Part shown: positions 1 to 13,648 of the stretch, piece by piece
Layout: each line of letters starts with the position of its first letter
How positions within the stretch are numbered: the stretch's first letter is position 1
Source of the DNA: Micropterix aruncella
Lineage: Eukaryota > Arthropoda > Insecta > Lepidoptera > Micropterigidae
Direction: 5' to 3'
Assembly (NCBI GenBank): GCA_944548615.1
Contig: OX155960.1
Span: 14,501,883 to 14,565,882 of the forward strand
DNA: 64,000 bases
The notes under the pieces: generated by a model
The model's input: only the letters and a program-made list of their open reading frames with translations
Database searches by the model: none
Told to the model about the DNA's origin: nothing
Program-made: the position numbers and the translations under genes

Positions 1-2518
<2,518 letters not shown>

Positions 2519-2774
2519 AGTATGGATGAATAGTGATCGTTAGTCGACTGCAAAAGAACCTTTAAACTTACATTGCACCGTCGAAAGTCGTGCACATCCG
2601 TAAGTATATCTCATTCAAACATAAGCATTTCCCAATACAAGCTGGGATTTCCTTCGCTACTTTTTAAGTAGCTTTTACTAATTTTATTTTAAATAAAAAC
2701 GTGTTTTTATCCTTTTTATTATATTTACTTATGTTTTCTATGTACATTACTTAATAAAATCAATAAATAAATAC
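2519..2774. other. betaGRP intron 3, proximal part
   Basis: AT-rich sequence next to the exon 3 donor. Nothing recognised. Confidence 0.4.
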
Positions 2775-2992
2775 CGGCTCCCCTGGAAACTTGACTTCGG
2801 ACTGCCATATTCCTCCCTTATCGATAGATCCTGTGAAATTATCCTCGAATAGAAGCTGACCTTCGCACACATAACCAGGTACAGCTACCTTGGTCACTGA
2901 TATCTTACATTTTCCCTGACCAGGTTTAGAAGTGGTTCCTGACTGCGGCGTTGTCCCCCCGCCGACAGACTGTCCTGCGTCGTTAACAAACG
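2775..2992 (-). CDS. betaGRP: betaGRP exon 3: linker and start of glucanase-like domain
   Basis: Reading leftward, a polypyrimidine tract and AG at 2993-2994 precede a phase-1 start that completes a Ser codon, followed by FVNDAGQSVGGG. A Gly/Thr/Ser/Pro-rich linker follows, then the Cys-containing segment PGYVCEGQLLFEDNF and EVKFPGEP. This order (CBM39, flexible linker, Cys-rich entry into the GH16-like domain) is typical of lepidopteran beta-1,3-glucan recognition proteins. The exon ends in phase 0 at a GTATTT donor, which is weaker than the other donors of this gene. The rest of the GH16-like domain, which binds glucan and normally lacks catalytic residues in this family, is not in the window. 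Confidence 0.85.
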
Positions 2993-3074
2993 CTAAAAAA
3001 ATCCATTTCATATCATAAATAACCGTCTTAGACTGTGTAATATATTTAAATTTACACTATATATTCATGCTCAC

Positions 3075-3302
3075 ATGTTACGGTAAATACTCCATCATCC
3101 TGCCGGTATCCAAGGCCGTTGTAGATTACGTAAGTCCAAAAGTATATCGTATCTCCAATTTTTAACTTTGCGCCCTTATCCTCGAATGTCCAGCGCCCGT
3201 TTTTCGCTTTTGGTATGTCCCTGGACCATGTTCCACCTTCCAAACCATTCATGGGCTCATTTAGCTTAGCGTGGAATGCGAATAGGGAAATCCCATCTTC
3301 AT
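3075..3302 (-). CDS. betaGRP: betaGRP exon 2: CBM39 glucan-binding domain
   Basis: This exon encodes most of the N-terminal CBM39 domain that binds beta-1,3-glucan and starts the haemolymph prophenoloxidase/Toll response. Visible family landmarks are [51 protein letters not shown] and GLGYRQDDG. The aromatic residues of these motifs are those used for triple-helical glucan binding in the family. The acceptor is AATATAG at 3303-3309 and the donor is T|GTGAGC at 3074. Phases (1 in, 1 out) join exon 1 to exon 3 without a break. A downstream in-frame extension past the donor runs only a few codons, consistent with intron. Confidence 0.92.
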
Positions 3303-5104
3303 CTATATTGGAAATTTGCAAAAAAAAAACGATTTTTACTTCGATATTTTAGGACAGACACAGGTGCTTCAAAAAAATGCCTCATTCAATGATTGATTTA
3401 AAAAAAGTTAACTGAATTTATCTTCGTGACATTTCAAAACATTTCGAAACGCATTTTACACACATAATTTACGCACCCTCACATCTCTGGCAATATATGT
3501 AAATTAACTATACGTATTGATATTGATACGAGTGAATTCAGATTTTTATTTTTATTACGAAATAATTTGTAGTTGGATTTATTTTATAAATATTTTCGAA
3601 TACTTTTATTATTTAATGATTATTTTGATTCTTTAACGAAGAGTTTCTTGTTAGTTTCTTTATTTTACTATAACAATTTCGTAGCCATTTTATCTTAGAT
3701 TATGAAGCCAATAGATAAGATGGCTGTAATATAAAATTTGTCTTCCTTGGAACAGGCGCTGCCTAGTTAGGAGTGACGCAGAATCATTGTGTTTTTAAAT
3801 AATTCTCATGTATTTCCTTGAATAAATAAATATGATTACAAGAATGACATATAAAAAGATAAATCTTTATTGTATAACTGAATGTTATAGATACAGATGT
3901 TTTGGTTCAAAATGGTTTGATACAGTTTGCCCACAGGGCGTACAAATTCAATTACATGTTAATGTTAAAAGCACAGATCACTCTTTGCGCTTAGTACTTA
4001 TGATATTATTAATTTTAGTGATATTTCAATGGTACTTTTAATTTTTAATGAACTCATCGTAATAAAATATGTACCTGACACAAATGCAGCTCTTTTATAT
4101 CATATTTCATTCATTTTTTAGGAGCAGTATTACATACACCTATTTAGAAGAAATGCTAAAAACTCGATTTATGAGAATAAATTTTAAGCTTCGCTGTGAA
4201 TATCATAAGCATGACACGAGAGGAAATAATAACATTGATTTGCAGCGTCCTCGATATGAGGTTTTTAGATGATGCCCGAATTGCCGAACGGTTTGCCCAC
4301 TCAATTTAAAACTCTGACCAGGGAAGAGAATCCGCGATTATTTAAAAAACAGCTCAAGAAGTATCTGATAGCGAGGAGTACTGTGATTTAGATTTCATAA
4401 GGTAATTTTTTGTGAATTCTCATTAACATTCGTATTATTGCAAGGACCATTTTAGCGCCTTTTTGGTAAATAATTCTTTTGATATGCTTTTATTATATTT
4501 GACTATTTATAATTTCGGACAATTGAATATCATTTATTATTATTATTATTCCAGTGACCATTTAGTTATTATTGTTTTTTCCACCTTTTAGTTATTATTG
4601 TTTTTTTTAATAATATTTATGATTATTATATAACAAATTGATTATTATTTGAATACTTTTTACTGCCAATATTTAGATCATTGTTAGTATAGGAAATTTA
4701 TTTTCGTGCTATGCAACCTGACGTGAAATAGGAAACTGAAAATCTCTAAAACCGAATGCTATGATATCATTTATTATTAGTTATTATTGTTGTGGTTTAT
4801 CCCTTTATTGTTTCCTGTGTGAGTGTTCTTTGTTAACCTTGAAGTATTTTCATATATAGAGTAAGTTTCAACAATCTTTAAAGATTTTAGAAAATAAATT
4901 GAATTAAATTGAATTCAATAGAACAAGGTATAACATTTTTTCGTTCAAATTTATAGTTTTACTCATCTAACTATTTTTTCCTCGTAGGAAAACAACTGAA
5001 CGCATGTGCGACCGTAATATGCATATGTGTAGAAGTGTAAATATAGCTAACTCATATAGTCGATAAAGTGGGATAAGTCGCTAAAATCCGTTTATGACAT
5101 AAGT
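3303..5104. other. betaGRP intron 1, distal part
   Basis: AT-rich, no coding signal. About 40 bases around 3750-3787 recur in inverted form at about 11978-12020, which marks an unclassified dispersed repeat. The remainder holds nothing I can name. Confidence 0.4.
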
Positions 5105-5336
5105 CATCATCATCATACTCAGCCGGTAGACGTCCATTGTTGCACATAGGCCTCCCCCATAGAATGCCATGACGAGCGGTTTTGTGCCGCCGCCATCCAC
5201 CTTCTTCCTACGACCTTAGCTATGTCATCGGTGGATCTCGTGGGCGCCCGTCCCACACGCCGTCTGCCGGTTCGTGGTCGCTATTTGAAAACCTTCTTTT
5301 CCCCAACGGTTGTCGGTTCTGCGAGTTATATGGCCT
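5105..5336 (-). mobile_element. RTE-type LINE, 3' end (left part of a split copy)
   Basis: The minus-strand reading contains AGHITRRTDNRWGK, the conserved C-terminal motif of lepidopteran RTE endonuclease/reverse transcriptases, then degraded coding sequence to a YVQQW-like end and a CATCAT tail at 5108-5116. Frameshifts show it is dead. The other half of the same copy lies at 6696-7480. The two halves were separated by the family A insertion at 5345-6687. Confidence 0.75.
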
Positions 5337-5344
5337 GCCCATTG

Positions 5345-6687
5345 GGAGTTAATGGGCCCTTGCTGAGTTGGCCACGTAGACCCATTCTGTTCAGGGTTGG
5401 TCACACTCACGGGTCAACACCTATCCGACGGCCTCCACGCATGAAGTGCGAGCCTGGGTAGGACTCTGGCCTTATGGTCAGTTTCCCCTGGAAATCAACT
5501 TTCTGGCGCTCCTGGACGGTCTGCGCACCGTGCGGCGTAAGCCAATCGACTGTGCACTCTGACTAACATATTGAGATGTCAACCACAACGGGCGAACCCG
5601 TCACCGCAGGACGTTTTAACGATTCTTCGTTCTATCGACCGTGCAGTGAGCGTAGAAGACTTTGGACATTACAAATCCGACGTCTAGCTACGCCACAACC
5701 CGCAAGAAGCCAACGCCTTTACCGCGAGATAGCCAGTATGTTACCTGGCGGGCCGACACTCGCGCCCTTGCTTCCAATTGTGACCAGATTTCTCCGGTCT
5801 CTCGATTGGTTCCGAGTTTGAGGCCGCTTGCGCGGTCCTCTCCCTTACGAAGCGGTGAAACGGAGTACACTGAATCTATCGCGGACCAAGGCGTCCTTTG
5901 CCCGGCTCTGAACCGGGATCGGATGGCCAATGGTCATTTCAAGAGCAGTCGCCGTAAGGTAGACAACCACCCTCTATAGGAAACAATACAGTTCCCAGAC
6001 TCCCCGGACTGTTAGTCGGAGAGCACAATCGATTGGCTTGCGCCGCTCGGTGCGCAGACCGTCCAGGAGCGCCAGAGGTTTGATTCCCAGGGGAGACTGG
6101 TTGACCCAGTGTCCTACCCAGGTTCGCACCCCGTGCGTGGAGGCCGTCGGATGGGTGTTGACCCGTGAGTGTGACCGACCCTGAACACATGGGTCATCGT
6201 GGCCACCTCATCATGGGCCCATTAGCTCCCTGACTAACAGTCGGGGGAGTCTGGAAGCAGTACTGTTTCCTATAGAGCGGGGGTGGTTGCGGACCTTAAG
6301 GCAACTGCTAATGAAATGACCATCGGCCATCCGATCCTGGGTGAACAGCCGGGCAAAGGACGCTGTGGTCCGCAATAGATTCGGTAATCACCGTTTCACC
6401 GCTTCGTAAGGGAGAGGACCGCGCAAGCGACCTCGAACTCGTAACCAATCGAGAGACCGGAATAATCTGGTCACAATTGGAAGTAAGGGCGTGAGTGTCG
6501 GCCCGCCGGGTAACATTCCTGGCTATCTCGCGGTTAAGGCGTTGGCCTGTTACGGGCTTGTGGCGGAGCTGGATGGTGGACTGTTTTGTCCCCAAGTCTT
6601 CTGCGCTCACTCCAGGGAGATAGAATGACTAATCGTTAAAACTTCCTGAGGTGACGGGCTCGCCCGCTGTAGTCGACAACCCAAGTC
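5345..6687. repeat. Family A repeat, composite inverted copy (A1) inserted in an RTE
   Basis: An unclassified repeat sits between direct 8-bp copies of GCCCATTG (5337-5344 and 6688-6695), splitting the RTE. It is built of two modules, each present twice in opposite orientations: one at 5345-5565 and inverted at about 6030-6235, the other inverted at 5573-5985 and forward at about 6236-6687. Both ends of the second module carry the hairpin (ACGGGTTCGCCCGT or a near variant) seen in other family copies. No long coding frame survives. See A2 to A8 for single-orientation copies. Confidence 0.7.
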
Positions 6688-6695
6688 GCCCATTG

Positions 6696-7480
6696 CCATT
6701 TCAAGTTAGTAATTTTACGAGCCATTTCAGTGACATTGGTACTTCTGCGGATTTCCTCATTTCGGATCCTATCCTGCCGGCTCGTTGCGCGACTTTCAGC
6801 TTGCTTATGAGGTCAATAGTTAGCGACCACGTCTCAGTGCCATTATGTCATCACTGGCAAAACGCAATGATTATATACATTTGTCTTGAGGCTCTGCGGT
6901 ATTTGTGACGAGAAGACATAGCGTGGTTTCCTAAACGCTGCCAATCCGAGTTGAATTCGTCGACAGACCTCCTTGTCGAAGTTAAGTCTACCTATTTGGA
7001 TCGTCTGACCCAAATAAACATACTGGTCGACAGCTTCAATAGTATCTGTCCCAACATGTACCGGTATGGGTGCGACATGGGTCGTCGACGTGAATTTTGG
7101 TTTACCCATGTTCATTTTAGACCCTGTTGGGAGGCGGTTGAGGACTACTGCGCCAAGATTGTCCATCGATTCCGCCCTTATAACCGACAAATCGGAGGTG
7201 AGTAAGTATTCGCCATTGATGTTGATGCCAAATCGGTCCCAGTTCAAAAGCTTGAAAACATCCTCTAATGCAGGGGTGAACAGTTTCGGATAAAACGTTT
7301 GCAATTGGATTGGATTGGTGCTATATATGATCCTGAAATCGGATACACATCGTGGTCTTGTTATACAAACACGTCGATGTCTATTTCGCACCGCTGTAAC
7401 GACCGTAGCACTATCCATGGTCTCAACTGAATCGAATACTTAATCGTAGTCCACAAACTCTGGCATAAGTTACCTACGCA
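6696..7480 (-). pseudogene. RTE-type LINE reverse transcriptase fragment (right part)
   Basis: Minus-strand translation gives the RT palm/thumb region: SPKLFTPALEDVFK-like, RFGININGEYL, SKMNMGKPKF, DQYVYLGQTIQIGR, EVCRRIQLGLAAFRK and CVLPVMT, then degraded RIRNEEIRR and LKWQWA-type motifs up to the insertion point at 6695. The catalytic FADD box is eroded to a non-matching TSDLS stretch and a frameshift separates the parts, so it is non-functional. It joins the fragment at 5105-5336 across the A1 insertion. It lies antisense-to-plus within betaGRP intron 1, the same orientation as that gene. Confidence 0.85.
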
Positions 7481-7503
7481 AAATGATAGCTAAATATCCA
7501 TAT

Positions 7504-8026
7504 TACTTTCCTGACGACCTATCGGAAAGGAAAGTATTGTGATCGCGCTAAAAAAAAATTTGAGATGAAGATGGGAATATATATTTTGAGACTCCCTGAG
7601 ACGATTGAGACTATTTCCAGACCGATCTCTGTCTGTCTGTATGTCTGTATGTCTGTATGTATGTATTCTTCCACGATAGCGCCCAGACGCTTAATCGGAT
7701 TGAGCTGAAATTTGGTATATAAGCTTCTGTTAACCGTCGGAGGAACCCATTAGTTTTTGGAGTCCCTACGCCCTACGGTTGTGGTACCTCCCATACAAAT
7801 TTGGGGTTCCCGGCGAAAAAATTGTTTCCGCGATAGCGCCCAGACGCTTAATCTGTCCAAGTTAAAATTTGGCATAGAAGCTTCTGTTAACCATCGGAAG
7901 AACCTATTAGTTTTTGGGGTACTTACGACCAACGTTTGGGGTACCTGCCATACAAATTTGGGGTACTAGAGTAAAAAATGTCGCTGTTTTTTCGCACCTC
8001 CCCGGATACTAGTCAGGAAAGTCTTG
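7504..8026. mobile_element. MITE-like element with TTTCCTGAC ends and internal duplication
   Basis: The ends are inverted: ACTTTCCTGACGAC near 7505 and CTAGTCAGGAAAGT near 8012-8025. Inside, a block of about 85 bp (GCGCCCAGACGCTTAATC..., ...AAGCTTCTGTTAACC...) occurs twice, starting near 7679 and 7836. A TCTG/TATG microsatellite lies at 7627-7665. I see no target duplication. No coding capacity. Confidence 0.6.
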
Positions 8027-8452
8027 GGGTGACACAACCGATTTTTTTTTAAAGCAATGGTGAGATATTACAAAACAATACTATTTTAGTACTTTTTGAA
8101 TCAATTAACTAGTGTTGCTTTAAACAGCTTGTATTCAAGGCCTCGTTGCAACATTGGCTGTATAATATGCCAATGTTTCAGTAATTATTTAATACAGGGA
8201 TATAGCAAGAGACGTAACCGATTGCGATTACGATACGATTATTTGTGTTTTCCCTATTAATCAAAGTCGACGATTATTATTCCGGTTATTTAGCGATTAT
8301 TATTGGCGAAAAAAACAAAGAGACAGGTTAAGAAATACTGATAATTTAAAAAAAAATCTAAATCCCGAACAATAATAAATTTAGGGATTCCTCTGAAGTA
8401 CAATACCAGTACCAGGTTTTCTTTGAAATGCCAGTGTGAACTGAGGTATACG

Positions 8453-9184
8453 CAGGGGCGTAGCTACCGCCGTATCTGCTGTATCAATTATACGGGGCCC
8501 CCAACCTGACCTGACCTGACCTGGCGACCTGAGTAGTATGTTCGAAATATTACAACCGGAGAAACTCTTGTCTTCTCCAAACGAAGAGATATTAAACGCT
8601 TCCGGAAAACTGTCGGCTAAATACAGTAAAGACATCTCAGTTATTCTCTATGACCAATTAAAGGCTCTAAAAACATGCTTACAATCTGAAATTCAAAAAA
8701 TTCATTCCATGGAACTCATTGAATTATTGCTGATAAAATTCAATAGTCTTGCATCCAGTTTTCCGGAGGTAATAACAGCATGCTTTTTATTCTTGACCCT
8801 TCCAGTTACAATTGCAACTGCTGAAAGAACTTTTTCAAAATTAAAACTGATTTAATTACCTAAGAACTTCGATGGGACATAAACGCCTGTCAGACCTGTC
8901 ACTATTGTCTATAGAGGCAGAAACTTTAGAAAAACTAAAGTCATCATCAGCTATAAATGATTTAATAAATCAGTTTGCCGAAAAAAATGCAACGAGAGTG
9001 TATATTTAATTTGAATTGTTTGTAAAAATTTTGGAAAAAGTGACAGATAGATAATTATGATGAATAAATATTTCTTTTAATTTTATGCAAACATTTTTTT
9101 TTCTTTTATGAGAAATCTTTACCCTTCCTAAGGGCCCCAAACAAATTTTTATACGGGGCCCCGAGAAGGCACGCTACGCCCCTG
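8453..9184 (+). mobile_element. hAT element, internally deleted, with perfect 8-bp TSD
   Basis: Terminal inverted repeats CAGGGGCGTAGC and GCTACGCCCCTG are flanked by identical GGTATACG octamers at 8445-8452 and 9185-9192, the hAT signature. It retains the 3' part of the transposase gene (8538-9008). A CTGAC pentamer array lies at 8503-8522. It lies in betaGRP intron 1, about 430 bp from exon 1. Confidence 0.9.
8538..9008 (+). pseudogene. hAT transposase C-terminal fragment
   Basis: The frame from 8538 shows FPEVITACFLFLTLPVTIAT followed by AERTFSKLKLI, the hAT C-terminal dimerisation signature. A premature stop follows at 8853-8855. After a frameshift, coding resumes with RTSMGHKRLSDLSLLSIEAE and ends NATRVYI-stop near 9008. 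The N-terminal BED zinc finger and catalytic core are absent, so the protein cannot be active. Confidence 0.85.
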
Positions 9185-9613
9185 GGTATACGTAAGAAGT
9201 TTTGATATTTTTTTGTGTTGATATCAATTACTAATGTCTGGCCTCTAATATTTGCTATACAACAAACTGTATTTCGGTCGGGATTTTACCATTGTTTATT
9301 ACCTAACTTGATAACTCAATAATGCATTTCGTATATCGTGAATTGATTTGTTTGCGTTTGTAGTGAAACAAAACCTGTTATTGTAGTATTCTTATATTTT
9401 TTCCTCGTCTGATTAGACGAGTATAATAATACGATTTATAAAATAAATTTCTTACAATATTGGCTAAAAATTTTCCCCTGAAACCAGTTTGTAATACCGG
9501 ACAAACGCGATGGCCTCAGCCAAGCAAAACTTGTAAGGCCACTTTTGATTATTTTAAATTAAATCGAAATTAAATTTAAATGATGTAACGTGTTCCTATG
9601 CTCAAATACTTAC

Positions 9614-9740
9614 CGGGAATCGACGCTCGTAATCCTTTAGGGCTCAGAGCCTCTATCTTGCACGGTGGCACATCGTATTGAGCTCTGGACAAACCGATAA
9701 AGCACAGCACAAACAGATAGTGATATCCAGTGGTTGACAT
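9614..9740 (-). CDS. betaGRP: betaGRP exon 1: start codon and signal peptide
   Basis: I choose the ATG at 9740 because it starts a clean secretory signal: MSTTGYHYLFVLCFIGLSRA, with likely cleavage before QYDVPP. An upstream in-frame ATG at 9809 would add 23 residues before this signal and is less plausible. Mature residues PPCKIEALSPKGLRASIP match the start of the CBM39 domain. The exon ends in phase 1 at G|GTAAGT (donor at 9612-9613). Joined to exon 2 it reads ...RASIP-DEDGIS, as expected for the family. Intron 1 is about 6.3 kb and is loaded with transposons. Secreted haemolymph pattern-recognition protein is inferred from the family. Confidence 0.9.
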
Positions 9741-10102
9741 TTTCAAAACGGCGGTCGTAAAGCTACCCACCGCCAACCCGTGCGCCGCGATCGAGCAGTA
9801 GGAAAACACTGTAGTTGCCGCGCTCGAAATAAAAGAGGCAAACTGGTTTAATTATTTAATTGAAATAAAAAAATAAACAATCGATTGTTACTCGATTGTG
9901 CGACTCGTCTTTCCGCATCGCGAGACGCTCCTTTGACAGCCGGAAGTGACATTCGTAAAATGAGCCGGGAACTTCTTCATCATCTTCCTTTGCATTTACG
10001 GTTGATTGATAGATATGGCGTTGAGAAAATAACATAATTTTGTAGCGATTTTTTCTTGTTTTCGCTAGGGTACAAAACTTCGGAATAAACTATTACCACA
10101 GA
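9741..10102. other. Upstream region of betaGRP
   Basis: This is the presumed promoter and 5' untranslated region for leftward transcription. It is more GC-rich near the gene. I could not place a TATA box or start site with confidence. Confidence 0.35.
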
Positions 10103-11111
10103 CATTGGCGTAACTAAGCCGGTATGAAGCACCTGGGCCCACGGCAGTTCAGGGACCTAAAATAGATCTAGATATACAGTGAGTTTTAATGAACGGGCAT
10201 CCTTGAAGGACGTGAATCAATACGAGTAAGTGAGCAACTTTTGATAAAAAATTGTGGAAAAAACATTTCTTTGAATAGTATAAAATGCGCTGAGCACGAT
10301 GTCGTTAATACTGTTTATTACCGGTATTTTACCTACCGATAGATGGCGCGGCACGCTCACATGCTTATAAAATTTGTATTTATCAGTCAACTGCTTCTAA
10401 TTTCCTAACAAAAAAGTATCAAAAATAAAGTTTTTTTATAATTTTCCTTTTTTTTATTTTTTTATTTTTGAATTAAACGTTGCTGAGTTTGTTGCTGAAA
10501 AGGGATGTCGGCTAATTAAAACTCACCCTGCAGAACAAACTACCGTTACGATCGACGTTACATACAGCTCTACTATAATAGGAAGCTAATGAAGCCGTAT
10601 AAATGTATGTCTTAAAACTGAGTGCAAATCAAAAGACGAAAACCATTCTAGAAATATGTATATTTGATACATTAAGTACCTAGTTATTTATATATGTAGA
10701 TGTACAAAAATTGGTACATTTTTAATATTATGTGAATATATTTTAGTCATACCAGTTTCGAAGTTGGTAGTTCTACTCAAAATAAAATAATAAAACTGAC
10801 TTTTTTTTTATTTCTGACCAACATTCAAAGATGGAGAAATATAATTTAGTAGTTAAATTAACAGTAAAGCGTCGTAATATTATAGAAACAAATATTTGTC
10901 TCTTGTTCTTGGGAACTTATTCCGCAATATGTTCGAGGCAATGCCCCCAAATGATTAAGCCGATTTATAATGTAGCTAAAATATAAATATGTAATTTAGC
11001 TAGGTATACAGTAATTACATCCTATATGACATAATTAATATAAGTAAGGGTAGGGGCAGACGTCCTTTGTTAAATTTTGCACCGGGCCCCTTTTTTTTAG
11101 TTACGCCACTG
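10103..11111. mobile_element. Non-autonomous hAT element
   Basis: Ends CATTGGCGTAACTAA (10103) and TTAGTTACGCCACTG (ending 11111) are inverted copies of a hAT-type terminus, with a shared GGGCCC-type block just inside both ends. Flanking octamers ACCACAGA and ACCACGAT agree at the first five positions, consistent with a decayed 8-bp duplication. It contains no transposase and carries a second MITE at 10177-10530. Confidence 0.7.
10177..10530. mobile_element. Tc1/mariner-type MITE nested in the hAT element
   Basis: Ends CAGTGAGTTTTAAT and ATTAAAACTCACCCTG are inverted repeats, with TA at the left (10175-10176) and a mutated CA at the right. A GATAGATGGCGCGGC-type block lies in the middle. It is a relative of the MITE at 13649-13995. 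Confidence 0.7.
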
Positions 11112-12654
11112 ACCACGATGCTGCCGCTTGCGGTGTGGCCGCAGCCATTGGTCCATACTATTTTGCTCAGCCGCGTAATATATTTTTGGGTATTTTATTT
11201 TCCATAATTGAAGAACAATATTTGATGGAGGAACGCTTTTCACAAGCAATGTTTTTATTTACCTTGCAATGTTTGTCAGTATGTTTGTTTAGGTCAAATC
11301 TTGCAAGCTGAATTAGGACCACTTCCCTCTATCCTATGAATTTTTACACGTCGGTTCAGTGACGATGACAATGTAAGTTTTTGGTGACCATGACCTGATT
11401 CTACACCAACGATCGGCTTTCGAGAGGATACTTTTCCACGATCAACAGCACAGACACACAATTTTGTATACGCATTCAATTATGATAGCCTGTTCTAAAT
11501 GTTACCACGACATGCCCAGGGTTGGCTCCTGACAAAGGGACTTCTCAACGGTCAACAGCACAAACACGAAATTCTGTATATTTATTTATTTATTTTATTT
11601 TCGGAAAACATACAGGCAGCGCTTCATTAATATAGCCATTCTAATACAGTGTTTCGCTGGCCGATTAATTGTTTCCTACATTATTTTCTTATACGGTAAA
11701 TCAAAAGTTGCATTGCACTAAATTAAATTAAATTACAATTGAACTATTGCTAGGATAGGAAAGGAGAGGGATGGGATATATGTAGGATAGGATATAGGTA
11801 TACAAATTATACACTTTGCTATTCTCATTTTCGAGTGTTTTGAAACAATTTGTATACTCACTATGTAATCACTTCCTAGAACCCCCCCCCCCCCCCCAAT
11901 TATGATATTAGCATTCAATTATATAATTTATTATTTGTCCACAAAAAAAAATTACACCGTTAGCACTTAACATAGATTGTGTTGCTCCTAACTAGGCAGA
12001 GCCTGTTCTAAGGAGAATACCAATACAAATGATTATAAACTACATAACTTCCAAAATAAAAATAATTGACTCAAATCAAGTTAAAGTGAAATTCTCACTA
12101 CACCAAATAATATTAAAACTATAAACAAGTAATATATTAGAAATAAATAATAATGTATAATAATAATAATAATATATAATAGCAATAATAAATAATCATT
12201 TATAATAATAACTTATAATATATACATAACAATTAATAAAAATACGTATATAAAATATATAGAAAATAAATATATTTATTTATTTTAAAATTGTGATGAA
12301 TGTTTTGTTCGTCTCTCTCCTGCCAAGGTTTAATAATCATAATGTAAGGTGATATTTTTGTTGATTGCTGCTAATTTCCAATATGTTCTCTTTACTCGTG
12401 ATACTGACCGTTCTTGGAGCAAGAAAGCTGTAATGACGTTGTCCGTTGATAATAATTCAATCGTTCTAAGTTCCACTATGACGGCTGCTATACCTAGGGT
12501 TGGCTCGGGCCAGAGCATTTTAATAAAACCTTGTTTTTTATGTATTTTTACTATTAACTTATTTATTTTGGAAATTTAAAAAGGTACAAACAATTTCATA
12601 AAATGTCAATTTTGGCCCGTATTTGTGAGCTGCTATAGTCTTTTCAACATTTGG
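11112..12654. other. Intergenic low-complexity DNA
   Basis: Nothing codes here. A C homopolymer lies at about 11882-11897 and AT-rich ATA-type repeats at about 12130-12260. A short inverted match to about 3750-3787 lies near 11978-12020. Confidence 0.5.
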
Positions 12655-13260
12655 TTCGGGTGAATCCACGCAGAAGTTCGTCTCTTATTTCCCCTGCCTC
12701 GGCAGGTGGGTCACTTTCCCCCGGGTGGTCCTTCGGGCGCAGTTGGGCGGTTTGCGCATCGTCCGGCGTTAGCCAATCGACTGTACACTCCGGCGAATAA
12801 CCGGGGGAGTCTGGAAACGATATACGATGTCCTATAAAATGGAGGTGGCTATCGACCTAATATCGGCTGCTTTTGAAACTACCTACTTGTCGGCTACCCG
12901 ATCCTGGGTGAAAGACGTGCAAAGAACGCCACGGTCCGCGATAAATTCAAACCGTATTACGGCTGACATTATGTAGAGGCAGCGTAAGCGACTTCTGACT
13001 GGGAACCAGATGGGAGGAGGGAGAAATCCGGCCAAATCTGGGAGTGACGGCGCGAGGCTGCCCGCTGGATTAACTACGCAGTGCCACGCGATAAGGCGTT
13101 GGACTGTCCCGGCAAGTAAGCGTAGCTAGACGGTGGAATGTGTTGTCCCTGAGTCTCTACACTAACTCCAGGTTGAAAGAACGATTCCATATTGTTAAAC
13201 CTTCCTGGGGTGACGGGTTCGCCCGTTGTAGGTGACATCTCGAAAGTATACGACACACTG
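12655..13260 (+). repeat. Family A repeat copy A2
   Basis: A single-orientation copy. Ordered landmarks shared with the other copies are AGCCAATCGACTGTACACTC, GGGGGAGTCTGGAAACGAT, GCTACCCGATCC, CACGGTCCGCGATAAATTC, GTAGAGGCAGCGTAAGCGAC, GATAAGGCGTTGGACTG and, at the 3' end, CTTCCTGGGGTGACGGG with the TTCG-loop hairpin near 13213-13226. No coding frame. Confidence 0.7.
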
Positions 13261-13330
13261 CCGGGAATAAGCACTTACCTACTTCTTTTGCCGTTTCAAT
13301 AGCCAGGTACGTGCTATGCTCTTAATCACG

Positions 13331-13642
13331 TGTTTGTTTGTTTGTTTCTACTCTTTATTGTGACATCACAATGGGCGGGTTATATGATATATGGCATATA
13401 TGATATGGCAGGTGTCATATGAAAATCTCTTACAACCAACCCTACTATGACGTGTTCATGTGTATGTGTGCGTGTAACATGTGTGTAAGTGTGTGTCTTG
13501 TTATTGCATTCGATAGACAGAATTGAAAATGCAATTCCGTTAATTTTATCCCAACTGAAAATGGTGACCCAGTTGGGAATCGAACCCAGGAGGACCTTAC
13601 AATGTAAGATCAGGCGACCTAACCACTATGCCACCGGTAGCG
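13331..13642 (-). mobile_element. tRNA-derived SINE
   Basis: Read on the minus strand, the 5' end carries a pol III A box (TGGCATAGTGG, 13623-13633) and a perfect B box (GGTTCGATTCC, 13576-13586) at tRNA-like spacing, showing a tRNA-derived head. The body runs to an AATAAAG motif and an (AAAC)n tail at 13331-13347. It abuts the MITE that starts at 13649. Transcription competence is not assessable from sequence alone. Confidence 0.85.
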
Positions 13643-13648
13643 CGTATA

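Noticed and set aside
5576..6610. Several 80- to 105-codon frames in the A1 repeat
   Set aside because: Mirror-image frames from the inverted modules with no recognisable protein; stops and shifts differ between copies.
9967..9976. GGGAACTTCT resembling a kappaB site upstream of the immune gene betaGRP
   Set aside because: It misses one position of the GGGRNNYYCC consensus, and single ten-base matches are common by chance. The transcription start is also unknown.
13576..13633. A genuine tRNA gene
   Set aside because: A and B boxes are present, but the sequence does not fold into a full cloverleaf and is followed by a SINE body and (AAAC)n tail.
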